Of a stretch of DNA of 64,000 bases, positions 44,525-52,735 are shown one piece after another. The DNA comes from an uncultured Lactobacillus sp. (GTDB taxonomy: Bacteria > Bacillota > Bacilli > Lactobacillales > Lactobacillaceae): NCBI GenBank assembly GCA_937916845.1, contig CALFSK010000015.1:62001-126000 (forward strand), written 5' to 3'. A program made the translations under genes and the position numbers. Numbering within the stretch: the first letter of the stretch is position 1; each line of letters opens with the position of its first letter. Below the pieces are notes generated by a model that had not been told where the DNA came from, ran no database searches, and worked only from the letters and a program-made list of their open reading frames with translations.

Positions 44525-45222
44525 TTCGGACTCACCACCATTCCAAAACTACAGCCGAGTAGGGTGGCCAATAATAACGCAATATTTCCCGGGAAAAAGC
44601 GCATCAAAAAGTACATGGCAATTGCGACGAATAAAACGACCAACAGTTGGGTCGTCAGGGGCTTGCTACGGTCCGTAATAATCTGGAGGTATAGTAGCCC
44701 GATGAACATCCCCACGACTGCAAAATCGAGTCCAAACTGGTTGGGGTCGGTAATTAGGTTGCCTAACAAACAGCCGACGACCGTCGCAGCCGCCCACACG
44801 AGGTAGGCGACAACGTTAGCGGCGTGCAACCAGGTCGGTTTGAGTTGTTGGTGCGTTAAGTTAAGCTTATTCATGCTGAGCGCGAAGGTCTCGTCAGTCA
44901 ACAGGGAACCCAACCCGATATTTTGCATTAAGGAATCCTTTTTAAAATATTGCGCAATCGACATACTCATGAGAATCATGCGTGAATTAATGAGAAAGGT
45001 TGAGAGAACAATGGCTGAAACCGGGCTACCCGCAAGCAGCATACTGATGATAATAAATTGCGCGGAACCGGCGTATACGATCAGAGACATTATTAGGACG
45101 GCCAGTACGGAAAGGTGGCTTGTATTAGCCACGATACCCATTGCTAGACCAACCCCAATGTATCCGAACACGGTGGGAATGACGTCTTTGATCCCGCTTT
45201 TAAACGTAAGACTTGAATCCAT
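44521..45222 (-). CDS. azlC: Branched-chain amino acid exporter, large subunit
   Basis: About 233 residues with seven or eight membrane helices. The start is placed at ATG 45222, as GGAGG is then seven bases upstream and the protein opens MDSSLTFKSGIKDVIPT, usual for AzlC. The characteristic YAGSAQF segment is present. The partner azlD overlaps by four bases. Confidence 0.88.
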   Translation of the reverse strand: MDSSLTFKSGIKDVIPTVFGYIGVGLAMGIVANTSHLSVLAVLIMSLIVYAGSAQFIIISMLLAGSPVSAIVLSTFLINSRMILMSMSIAQYFKKDSLMQNIGLGSLLTDETFALSMNKLNLTHQQLKPTWLHAANVVAYLVWAAATVVGCLLGNLITDPNQFGLDFAVVGMFIGLLYLQIITDRSKPLTTQLLVVLFVAIAMYFLMRFFPGNIALLLATLLGCSFGMVVSPK

Positions 45223-45406
45223 AGTGTACCTCCAAACGACCAATAAAAAAGTTAATAGATTATAGTTTACACTTATTGGTGAAAATAATGAAGATTATTA
45301 TCATTGAAATCTAATTTAGCCGTCATGAAATTGTTGCTTGCATTTCAAAACCAGCGGGCGTAACATAAGCACATTGATTTTTTGAAAGGACAAATGGTAC
45401 GGGAAA

Positions 45407-45625
45407 ATGACTCTGGAACAATTAGCAGCCCAAAGCGGGGTCGCTGCTGATAAAATCGTTACTTATACGCAAGCAGGATTACTGCCTTGCAAGGATACTC
45501 ACGCGGTCTTTAGTGAGGACGATCAATATTGGCTAGATATGGTCAATTGCTTCTTAGAAAATGGCTCCTCCGTTGAGGACTTAAAGGATTTAATGCCACT
45601 GTGCGAACAGTGTGCTGCCAACTAA
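45407..45625 (+). CDS. 72-residue MerR-like DNA-binding domain with C-terminal CxxC
   Basis: The sequence follows the MerR winged helix from LEQLAAQSGVAADKIVTYTQAGLLP to VEDLKDLMPL, but there is no dimerisation helix or effector domain. It ends CEQCAAN, and a further Cys lies in LPCKD and VNCF. Four cysteines in 72 residues suggest metal or redox sensing. The gene has its own terminator. It could partner with a full MerR protein or act alone; no family name is certain. Confidence 0.65.
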   Translation: MTLEQLAAQSGVAADKIVTYTQAGLLPCKDTHAVFSEDDQYWLDMVNCFLENGSSVEDLKDLMPLCEQCAAN

Positions 45626-45638
45626 TTTTAACGCTATC

Positions 45639-45686
45639 AAAAAACGACTTTTCTGGAAGGATTACTTCCGGGAAAGCCGTTTTTGA
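45639..45686 (+). terminator. Terminator of the small MerR-like gene
   Basis: Arms AAAAACGACTTTTCTGGAAG and CTTCCGGGAAAGCCGTTTTT around ATTA. Confidence 0.85.
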
Positions 45687-45760
45687 TTGGTGAAGTGAAG
45701 GGTGAAAGCGTTAAAATAGATCATATCAAAGGTTAGTGACAAAAACAGGATTCTTCATCG

Positions 45761-45930
45761 CTCCGCCGGACAGAATCAGTGGGCTGTGGGGTCGGCTACA
45801 GCCAGAGTACGGGCTTCCGCCTCGCTTGAAAGCCTAAAGCCCAAGTCTTTCAAGACGCCCCGCCATGTCGCCTGGCACACAACGCCAGGCAACATGGCCG
45901 ACACTGCCCACTGGTTCTGCCGGCTGCGCT
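45761..45930. repeat. Structured intergenic element, family A copy 2
   Basis: Same plan as copy 1 at 10.8 kb with different stems. The outer arms are 45765-45788 and 45902-45924. Helix a is GGGCTT (45811-45816) with AAGCCC (45837-45842). Helix b is CTTGAAAG (within 45823-45832) with CTTTCAAG (within 45847-45857), again interleaved. Hairpin GCCATGT..CCTGGC with its partner ends the interior. Conserved unpaired words include GTCTTT and CGCCCCGC. Confidence 0.8.
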
Positions 45931-45981
45931 AGGATTGGTTAAAATAAGTTAAATCAATTTTTATAGAAAAATTACCTTAGC

Positions 45982-46150
45982 TGGAGGTCAACCATGATGA
46001 ATCTGCCGCGAAAGTGGCGTTGACCGGTGTTCTTCCGGTTTACGCCACCGACGTCTTGTGAGACGTGGGGTTGCGGCTTACAAGCGAGGACTAAGACCGT
46101 TTCTCAGGCTTAGTCCGGTCGCCGCGGCAGGTGAAATCATGGGTGGCCGG
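45982..46150 (+). ncRNA. Multi-helix structured element D with embedded 9-codon ORF
   Basis: The closing stem pairs CCATGAT (45992) with ATCATGG (46136) and CTGCCGCG (46003) with CGCGGCAG (46123). Inside are GTGGCGT/ACGCCAC, ACGTCT/AGACGT and GGACTAAG/CTTAGTCC hairpins. A GGAGG site leads to ATG 45994 of a nine-codon frame (MMNLPRKWR, stop in the first hairpin), like a leader peptide. No plus-strand gene follows, and no promoter is clear. It could be a small RNA or another dispersed element. Confidence 0.55.
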
Positions 46151-46260
46151 AAGCGAAAAATTTACTGAATTTGTTGGTGTCAGGTGTTTAATGACTTTAA
46201 ACCCTTAGTTGATTAATTCACTTTGTTGCGTGATGATTAGCCGTTCAATAGCTGGTAATA

Positions 46261-46298
46261 AAAGAACCGCCCATTCAATAACGATGGGCGGTTCTTTT
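46261..46298 (-). terminator. Terminator of the MFS-DUF4811 operon
   Basis: Arms AAAGAACCGCCCAT and ATGGGCGGTTCTTT; on the minus strand it lies 13 bases after the DUF4811 stop. Confidence 0.85.
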
Positions 46299-46310
46299 GA
46301 TGAGATGTGA

Positions 46311-47033
46311 TTATTGGTTCTGTTTGACCGTGGCGAGCATACTTTGGATGGCGTTAGCTTGGTATTGCGCGGCAGCGGCCTTGCTGATCTTAGCAATTTG
46401 CGCTTGGCTCATGGTCGGGTTCTTGACCATTGCGGCCTTGACCTGATTTTGAACGTAAACTTTAGCACGCGCCTTAAGCGTTGCTTGTTGCTGTTTCATC
46501 AGCTTACTGAATGCTTTAGCTTGAGTTGTGCTAAGAACGACCCAGTTTTTATTGACGTAAAAGTAATTGGTTCGTTTAACGAGATGGTTATCGTTGTCGG
46601 CAAGCCCGAACCAGAACTTTGCGGCGTTACTTTGATAAGTCCAACGGGTTGTTTTGGTGACCAGTTTTGGTGTACTAGTCGTGGTCTTAACGTGATTAGC
46701 AACCTTGGTATCAGCCTTAGTGTGCTGAACCTTCTTTTGGTTCGCCGTGTTCTTGTAAATGTAAACACGGTGCTTGTCAGCCGTTCCAACGGATTGGTAG
46801 AGTAACAAGTCCATTTGCTTACTACTACCCGCGGAGGCTAACGTGGTCGTCTTGGTGGTCGTCGTTTTGACCATGCCATAGTGCTGGCCGTCATTTTCAG
46901 AAATGAAGACTAACGACGTCAGAAGCAACAGACCAAAGATGACGGTTAAAGTTAGGCGTAACGACTTGCGATGAACGTAAATAAATGATAGAAACAGCGC
47001 AATCGTACTAAAAACTAAGAGAACTAAAATCAT
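46311..47033 (-). CDS. DUF4811 membrane protein
   Basis: 240 residues with two N-terminal membrane helices and a long outside region rich in Lys, Thr and Gln, ending in a helical Ala/Gln/Lys segment. Its layout and its position directly after a drug-efflux MFS gene match the DUF4811 proteins of lactobacilli. The ATG touches the MFS stop, so the two are coupled. It may be an accessory subunit of the pump; this is unproven. Confidence 0.75.
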   Translation of the reverse strand: MILVLLVFSTIALFLSFIYVHRKSLRLTLTVIFGLLLLTSLVFISENDGQHYGMVKTTTTKTTTLASAGSSKQMDLLLYQSVGTADKHRVYIYKNTANQKKVQHTKADTKVANHVKTTTSTPKLVTKTTRWTYQSNAAKFWFGLADNDNHLVKRTNYFYVNKNWVVLSTTQAKAFSKLMKQQQATLKARAKVYVQNQVKAAMVKNPTMSQAQIAKISKAAAAQYQANAIQSMLATVKQNQ

Positions 47034-48505
47034 TAGTCGTGCACCTCCTCAGTGACGGGTTTAACGGAATGTTGCTTGTCCTTCATGAAGAAGGCGACAA
47101 CGAGTCCGATGACACAGAATGCTACCGCAACCCAGAAAGCGGCGTGGTAACCACCTAACGTTGCGTTAAAGTAGCTGTCCTTGTAACCGAGTGGGTTGCT
47201 CTTAAGCATACTGTGTGCTGGTTCGGCACTGGTGGTGACGTTAGATAAGACGGAGGTCAAAATAGCCGTCCCAATGGAGCTAGCGATTTGACGCGTCGTG
47301 TTGTTAACGGCGGTCCCGTGACCCATTAAGTCAACGGGAAGGGCGTTCATCCCGGCGGTCGTCGCAGGCATCATTACCATTGCAATCCCAAACATCCGTA
47401 AGGCGTACAGGAAGACAATGTAGATTGTTGCGGTATCACGCGTAATGAAGACGAATGGTAACGTTCCGACCGTTAACAGGAACATCCCTAAGATGGATAA
47501 GCGCCGGGCCCCAAACCGGTCAAAGGCGCGACCAGTAATTGGGCTCATAATCCCCATCATCAAGGCACCGGCTAATAGTGAGAGGCCGGATTCAAAGGCG
47601 GAAAAGCCGTGAATAATTTGTAAGTAAAGCGGAATGACCATCTCGGCACCAACCATTGCCATGTTAGCAACGGAGCTCAAAATGGCCGCAATTGTAAATT
47701 CAGAGTGCTTGAAGACTCGTAATTCGAGAAATGGGTTTTTCATTGTTAATTGACGCCAGATGAACAGGGCGATGAAAATGACCCCCAGAATCAGGGTGGA
47801 AAGCACGATAGTGGAAGTCCAGCCATTATCCCCAACGGATGAGAACCCGTATAACAAGCTCCCAAATCCAATGGTAGAAAGAACGAGTGACCAGAAGTCT
47901 AGTTTCGGCTTAGCGGTCTCCAAAACGTCAGCCATAAAGAAAAATCCTAAGATGAGGACTAAGCCAACGATAGGAACGATTAGGCCAAATAAGTCACGCC
48001 ATGATAGGTTATCAATGACCCACCCGGACAAGGTTGGTCCAATCGCTGGTGCAAGCCCAATAACAATTCCGGCCGTCCCCATGGCAGCGCCACGTTTATC
48101 GGCGGGAAAAATCGTTAACATAATGGTTTGAAGCAGTGGCATGGTGACCCCGACTCCAACGGCTTGGATTAAACGGCCAGCTAATAAGAAAGCAAAGCTA
48201 GGGGCGGTCCAAGCAATCACAGTCCCAATTTCGAAGATCGTCATGGCTGATAAGTAGAGCCATTTCGTGGAAAAACGGGAACTAAGCCAGGCACTAACGG
48301 GAATCATGATCCCGTTGACCAGCATAAAGCCGGTCGTTAACCATTGGACGGTCGACGTTGTAATGTCGAATGCCTTCATTAAAGTTGGAAAGGCCGTCGT
48401 TAAAATCGTTTGATTAAGAACGGTACAAAAAGTACCAATCAGTAAAATTGCAATCAGCAAACCGCGCTTGTAGGGTTTGCCGTGCGTATCAACAGTTGTT
48501 GACAA
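47033..48505 (-). CDS. MFS transporter, DHA2 (EmrB/QacA) drug efflux family
   Basis: 490 residues and fourteen likely helices. Motif A-like LSSRFSTKWLY and motif C region GPTLSGWVID, with TILTTAFPTLMKAF in the first helix, place it among drug:H+ antiporters-2. It should export hydrophobic or cationic toxic compounds. It is divergent from a MerR regulator, with nearly abutting promoters, and co-transcribed with the DUF4811 gene. Confidence 0.88.
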   Translation of the reverse strand: MSTTVDTHGKPYKRGLLIAILLIGTFCTVLNQTILTTAFPTLMKAFDITTSTVQWLTTGFMLVNGIMIPVSAWLSSRFSTKWLYLSAMTIFEIGTVIAWTAPSFAFLLAGRLIQAVGVGVTMPLLQTIMLTIFPADKRGAAMGTAGIVIGLAPAIGPTLSGWVIDNLSWRDLFGLIVPIVGLVLILGFFFMADVLETAKPKLDFWSLVLSTIGFGSLLYGFSSVGDNGWTSTIVLSTLILGVIFIALFIWRQLTMKNPFLELRVFKHSEFTIAAILSSVANMAMVGAEMVIPLYLQIIHGFSAFESGLSLLAGALMMGIMSPITGRAFDRFGARRLSILGMFLLTVGTLPFVFITRDTATIYIVFLYALRMFGIAMVMMPATTAGMNALPVDLMGHGTAVNNTTRQIASSIGTAILTSVLSNVTTSAEPAHSMLKSNPLGYKDSYFNATLGGYHAAFWVAVAFCVIGLVVAFFMKDKQHSVKPVTEEVHD

Positions 48506-48539
48506 ATAGATCCCTTCTCTCTAAAAATGTACGTTGTCT

Positions 48540-48601
48540 AATATAATCGGATTTTATATCTTTGTCAACAAACTTGACATTAATATCAAAAATTATATAC
48601 T
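48540..48601. promoter_or_regulatory. Divergent promoters and candidate MerR operator
   Basis: Minus strand (MFS): TTGACA (48563-48568) and TATATT (48540-48545), 17-base spacer. Plus strand (merR): TTGACA (48574-48579) and TATACT (48596-48601), 16-base spacer. Between them GTCAA-N5-TTGAC (48564-48578) spans both -35 boxes. A regulator bound there would affect both genes. Confidence 0.75.
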
Positions 48602-48634
48602 GAATACTGAAATCATTAGAAAAGGGGTAAAGAT

Positions 48635-49087
48635 GTGAACAATCAAGACGCAGCATTTTTTAAGAAGTTTAAAGCCCAAATTCATAAACACCAGTTTACG
48701 GTTGGCATTAGTGATCTTGCCAAGATGACGGGCGTTTCGCAGACCCAGCTTCGTTACTGGGAACAAAAAGCTTACATCCACAGTATTAAAGCAGTTGAAA
48801 AAAATGCGGTTCATCGGTATTCGTATGGGACACTGATGCGAGTTCATTTCATTAAAATGATGCTGGACGAAGGCTTTACGCTGGCGGCCGCTGCACAGCG
48901 GGCTGATGAACACGGGGCGCAGATGGAAATGATGCGGATTTTTATGATGAGTGCGTTTCAGGGGATGGAAGAACGGGACGGCCATCATATGATCAAATTG
49001 GGGTATTTTGATGAAGATCACCAGCAGGAATTGTATTGTTTCATTAAGGATGAAAAGCCCCATTATCGGGTGTATCCAGTGAAATAA
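48635..49087 (+). CDS. MerR-family transcriptional regulator
   Basis: 150 residues. The winged helix lies at about 20-90 (ISDLAKMTGVSQTQLRYWEQKAYI), followed by a helical C-terminus with many Met and His (MEMMRIFMMSAFQGMEERDGHHM). This could bind a ligand or metal, but that is speculation. The start is GTG 48635 with AAAGGGG upstream. It is divergent from the MFS pump and is its likely regulator. Confidence 0.82.
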   Translation: MNNQDAAFFKKFKAQIHKHQFTVGISDLAKMTGVSQTQLRYWEQKAYIHSIKAVEKNAVHRYSYGTLMRVHFIKMMLDEGFTLAAAAQRADEHGAQMEMMRIFMMSAFQGMEERDGHHMIKLGYFDEDHQQELYCFIKDEKPHYRVYPVK

Positions 49088-49513
49088 GTTGGGCATGCCC
49101 GACTTCTAACTTGTGAAAACGGTTAATTAATGGTAGATTTAAGTCGGTAAGTGTCGGTCAGTCATTTGGGCATTCAAGTTTCCCGCTCGTCAATCGATCT
49201 TATGGCTGGATTGACCGTTGTCATGTTGGTCGTGTTTTGAAGTTTAACTTTGTAAGAGGATTTACAACAGAGCGCGAAGCAGCGCTGAAGAAACCCGGTT
49301 TAACCGGGTAGAAATCGTGCATAAAAACAACGTGTAATTGAAACTAGTAGTAGTATTCAATCGCCCGGTGATGATACTTACCAGTGGGGCCCAAGTGATG
49401 CGGGAAAGCTTGGGTCCTTTGCTATAGGGTACGCAGCGCTTGCGTTGGTTATGAGACCACAAAAAAAGCTTCGGCGTTGGCCGAGGCTCAATTGATCAAT
49501 ATAATGTGGTTAA
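49088..49513. other. Structured intergenic region, possible small RNA
   Basis: About 425 bases without a convincing ORF. From about 49262 to 49450 there are ACCCGGTT/AACCGGGT, GGGCCCAAG/CTTGGGTCC and a possible closing pair GCGCGAAGC with GCTTGCGT. Such a closed, branched fold would suit an independent RNA, though I find no clear promoter. At 49470-49490 a hairpin (GCTTCGGC/GCCGAGGC) with T-run on the minus strand terminates the next gene. Confidence 0.4.
49465..49492 (-). terminator. Terminator of the 49.5-49.9 kb gene
   Basis: On the minus strand AGCCTCGGC-CAAC-GCCGAAGCT is followed by TTTTTTT. Confidence 0.8.
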
Positions 49514-49858
49514 TTATGAATTAGCGAGCTGTAAGAAGTGAGTGGCGTACCATTCATTCCAGGCAGTGGCCGGATTACCGTTTTCGAAGTACTTTTGATC
49601 GAGTTGATCAATCATGCTGAGGTAATCGGTAAACGAAAAGCTGACGCTATCGGCTAGTCGTTGCTTTTTGGTCATGTAGCGGCCATAGGTCAGATGTTCG
49701 TTGATGTCGGTCATGTATTTGACCACGTCATAGTTGGACATCAGTTCGAGGTTGTTAACATCGAAAAGTCCCATGTAGAATTTAGCGAAATCTTCTACGG
49801 CCTTACGCTGTAAACTCTCATTAAGTTGGGTAATTGATAATTGAGCATCATTGTTCAC
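49514..49858 (-). CDS. Conserved-looking protein of unknown function
   Basis: 114 residues, acidic and helical (AVEDFAKFYMGLFDVNNLELMSNYDVVKYMTDIN...), with no membrane helix, cysteine or motif that I recognise. The codon use is like its neighbours, and a ribosome site (AAGGAGG) and its own terminator are present, so it is likely a real gene. Function is unknown. Confidence 0.6.
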   Translation of the reverse strand: MNNDAQLSITQLNESLQRKAVEDFAKFYMGLFDVNNLELMSNYDVVKYMTDINEHLTYGRYMTKKQRLADSVSFSFTDYLSMIDQLDQKYFENGNPATAWNEWYATHFLQLANS

Positions 49859-50095
49859 GATGCGGTTCCTCCTTAGTATTGAAGCACGGTCCCAAATAAA
49901 TTACGGTAAGTGTAACCAAATTGACTGGTTTGCGCTACAATTTAATTATGACACGATTAGTCGTGATTTACAAAATTTTACCGGACCTTATTTTGGCTAC
50001 TAGTGGTAGGTTCGTGTTGGTTGTAGTAACATAGTGGAATTAGCGTTGAAGATAAGAGTCGAGACGTAAATATTTAGTTGAGGTGAAGTATATTC

Positions 50096-50743
50096 ATGAC
50101 CCCCATGAAGGAAGATTACTTAAAAATTATTTTCGAACTTGGTGGTACGAAGAAAAAGGTGTCCAACAAGCAGATTGCACTGAGCTTAGACATCGCAGCC
50201 GGTTCCGTAACGGAAATGGTTGGTAAATTAGTGCAGGAAGGTTTGGCTAAGCATACGCCTTACGCTGGGATCTCGCTGACTAAGAAGGGTATCCGTTACG
50301 CGGAGACCCTAGTTCGTAAGCACCGCATCTGGGAAGATTTCTTAGTTGATAAGTTGAACTACGGTTTGCCAGACGTCCATTCGGAAGCGGAAGTTTTGGA
50401 ACACGTCACGAGTGAGCGGCTAGTGGATTCCTTAGAAGCCTTTTTGGGTAACCCCAAGCACTGTCCGCATGGTGGCGCCATTCCAGATAAAGATGGTCAT
50501 TACCAAGAAGACAGTCATACGAGCTTGGCTGACACGGAAGACGGCGCAGAAGTGTCGATCGAACGTTTTATTGATAACCATGACTTATTGATGTATTTGC
50601 ATGACATTGCATTGCAAATTGGTCAGCAGGTCACGGTGGTCAAGCACGATCCCTTTGAAGGCCCAGTCACGATTGAAGTTAAAGCGACTGGTCAGCAGAT
50701 TCCGGTTAGTTACAAAGCCGCCCATAACGTGTTCGTAAAATAA
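50096..50743 (+). CDS. mntR: DtxR/MntR-family metal-dependent regulator
   Basis: 215 residues. An N-terminal winged helix (KEDYLKIIFELGG...LDIAAGSVTEMVGKLV) is followed by the dimerisation and metal domain with HRIWEDFLV, SEAEVLEHVTSE and NPKHCPHGGAIP. A C-terminal SH3/FeoA-like domain fills about 145-215. Metal-loaded protein represses metal uptake genes, manganese being the usual signal in lactobacilli. GAGGTG lies ten bases before ATG 50096. No target operon is adjacent. Confidence 0.85.
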   Translation: MTPMKEDYLKIIFELGGTKKKVSNKQIALSLDIAAGSVTEMVGKLVQEGLAKHTPYAGISLTKKGIRYAETLVRKHRIWEDFLVDKLNYGLPDVHSEAEVLEHVTSERLVDSLEAFLGNPKHCPHGGAIPDKDGHYQEDSHTSLADTEDGAEVSIERFIDNHDLLMYLHDIALQIGQQVTVVKHDPFEGPVTIEVKATGQQIPVSYKAAHNVFVK

Positions 50744-50997
50744 AATGAAATATTCGCGTCGTCCTGAACAAAATTTTCATAACGGCGCCAGTTATTCTGT
50801 TTTATTTATCGCGACATAAAGTATTTTAGGAAATACTGGGGATTGGGTACCTTTTTTAGCAACAATATGCTACAATTACTCATGTAGCTTGGTTAGGTAA
50901 TTTTGGTCAGATCGTTTCAATAAACTATCCCCATTTGCACCGAATCATGATTTACATTATTTTATACGTGCAAAAAGCACTAGGAGGATTTTTTATT

Positions 50998-51198
50998 ATG
51001 GAACATGGAACAGTTAAATGGTTTAACGCCGATAAAGGTTTTGGTTTTATCACTCGCGAAAACGGTAGCGATGTATTCGTACATTTCTCAGCTATCCAAG
51101 AAGACGGCTTCAAGTCACTTGACGAAGGCCAAGCTGTAAACTTCGACGTTGAAGAAAGCGATCGTGGCCCACAAGCTGTTAACGTTACTAAAGCGTAA
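50998..51198 (+). CDS. csp: Cold-shock protein
   Basis: 66 residues, one cold-shock domain. RNP1 is KGFGFI and RNP2 is VFVHFSAI. It binds single-stranded RNA and DNA and melts RNA structure after temperature drop. The true start is ATG 50998 after TAGGAGG. The preceding 100 or so bases look like a long untranslated leader, common in csp mRNAs. Confidence 0.95.
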   Translation: MEHGTVKWFNADKGFGFITRENGSDVFVHFSAIQEDGFKSLDEGQAVNFDVEESDRGPQAVNVTKA

Positions 51199-51223
51199 TT
51201 TAAAAGCTTAAATGGCTAAATCG

Positions 51224-51263
51224 AACCGGCAATGGAAAGCAATTTCCGTTGCCGGTTTTTTTG
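51224..51263 (+). terminator. Terminator of csp
   Basis: Arms AACCGGCAATGGAAA and TTTCCGTTGCCGGTT followed by a T-run. Confidence 0.9.
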
Positions 51264-51404
51264 TGTCCACAGATTTTGCAATGATTGGCCGGATTGTTAA
51301 CCAAGGGGCGTGATTGACATTTGATAGCCCTTTCGTGGATACTAGAAACAGATTTAAACTAGGAATAGTTTTGAAGAATATCGGTGAAAATAAGGGGTGG
51401 TCGA

Positions 51405-52148
51405 ATGACTGCGGATGAATTGATTATTACGACTTGTTTACAGGCTGGCCGGATCATGGTTGAAAATGGCTCAGAAATTTCACGGGTGGATGATACGATG
51501 ATGCGGATTGCGCAAAATGCGGGTGTCATTTCGGCGAACACGTACGTGACGATTACTGGGGTCATGATGTCGATTCAGGGCCGGAATGCGACTCAGATTG
51601 CGGCGGTGACAAAACGCACGATTGACCTCGAGAAAGTGGCGCAGGTCAATCAGCTGTCACGGGAATTCGCGGCAAACGCGATTGACTTGCCAACGCTGCA
51701 CCAGCGTCTCAGCACGCTGGATCAGGCGTCACGGTCATTCCCATTATGGTTACAATTAGTGGGGGCGGCGTTAGTTAGCGGCCCGCTGATGATCATGTTC
51801 CGTCAAGAAATTGTGAATACTTGGCCGACGGTGGTGATGGGAACGCTGGGTTATCTGATTTTTTACTTATTGAACCGTTACTTAAAGATCAAATTTTTGA
51901 GTGAACTAGTGGCGGCCTTAATGATTGGGTTTGGTGCCGAATGGGCCGTCCAGATTGGTTGGGGAACGAACGTGAATGATATTATTATTGGCGCGTTGAT
52001 GCCGCTAGTACCTGGCGTCCCACTGACCAATGCGGTTCGCGACACCTTAGCCGGAAACTTTGTGAGTGGTCCGGCACGTGGGGTGGAAGCGTTGATTAGT
52101 GCGGCGGCGCTTGGTTTTGGCATTGCCGTTGTGATTACGTTATTTTAG
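51405..52148 (+). CDS. Threonine/serine exporter, ThrE/YjjP-like half
   Basis: About 247 residues. A soluble N-terminal part (GRIMVENGSEISRVDDTM) precedes five membrane helices, including LMPLVPGVPLTNAVRD, the hallmark of the DUF1212/ThrE family. ATG 51405 follows AGGGGTGG. Together with the next gene it makes the two-part form of the exporter (YjjP plus YjjB). Confidence 0.85.
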   Translation: MTADELIITTCLQAGRIMVENGSEISRVDDTMMRIAQNAGVISANTYVTITGVMMSIQGRNATQIAAVTKRTIDLEKVAQVNQLSREFAANAIDLPTLHQRLSTLDQASRSFPLWLQLVGAALVSGPLMIMFRQEIVNTWPTVVMGTLGYLIFYLLNRYLKIKFLSELVAALMIGFGAEWAVQIGWGTNVNDIIIGALMPLVPGVPLTNAVRDTLAGNFVSGPARGVEALISAAALGFGIAVVITLF

Positions 52149-52159
52149 GGGGCGGACTA

Positions 52160-52615
52160 ATGGGAATTATTGGACAACTGATTTTGGCCTACGTTGCCGT
52201 TTTAGGGTTCGGCCTAATTATTAATATTCCGCACCAAGCGCTCAACGTGGCGGGCTGGATTGGAACGCTGACGTGGGGCGGCTACTTGATCGTGCAAGCG
52301 TTCGACGGTGGCATTGTTTTTGGTAGCCTCATCGGGTCGCTCGGAATCGGCGTGCTGAGTAGTGTGGCGGCCCATTATAAAAAGATGCCAGCAATTATTT
52401 TTAACATTCCAAGCTTAGTTTCCTTTGTGCCGGGGAGCCAGGCTTACCAAATGGTGCGTAACTTTGCATTGGGCCAGTATCGGCAAGCAGTCGGGTTCAC
52501 GTTGCAGGTCATTATGATTACGGGTGCCATTGCGTTGGGGTTCTTATTGGCAGAACTCCTTAACCGGTTGATCGCGTTTTGCATGCTCCAGTGGCGACGC
52601 GCGCACATCGAATAG
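52160..52615 (+). CDS. Threonine/serine exporter, YjjB-like half
   Basis: 151 residues, four or five membrane helices, with IPSLVSFVPGSQAYQMVR resembling the VPG motif of the partner. It begins eleven bases after it with AGGGGGCGG upstream. This is the DUF3815/ThrE_2 family. Confidence 0.83.
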   Translation: MGIIGQLILAYVAVLGFGLIINIPHQALNVAGWIGTLTWGGYLIVQAFDGGIVFGSLIGSLGIGVLSSVAAHYKKMPAIIFNIPSLVSFVPGSQAYQMVRNFALGQYRQAVGFTLQVIMITGAIALGFLLAELLNRLIAFCMLQWRRAHIE

Positions 52616-52692
52616 CATTCTGATTAGCAATTATTTTTGAGAGCAGTTAGCAAAAACACGTCGGTGAAGATGCGGCGTGTTTTTTATTGGGC

Positions 52693-52725
52693 AAAAAAAG
52701 CCATCCGCATGATTGCAGATGACTT
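52693..52725 (-). terminator. Terminator of the LCP gene
   Basis: Minus strand: GTCATCTGCA and TGCGGATGGC around ATCA, then TTTTTTT. Confidence 0.8.
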
Positions 52726-52735
52726 AAAAACCTGT

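Noticed and set aside
45702..45715. TGAAAGCGTTAAAA, close to a catabolite-responsive element
   Set aside because: It lies after a terminator with no gene downstream on either strand that it could control, and one consensus base is off.
46205..46396. A 63-codon minus-strand frame
   Set aside because: It runs through the operon terminator and into the DUF4811 gene in another frame.
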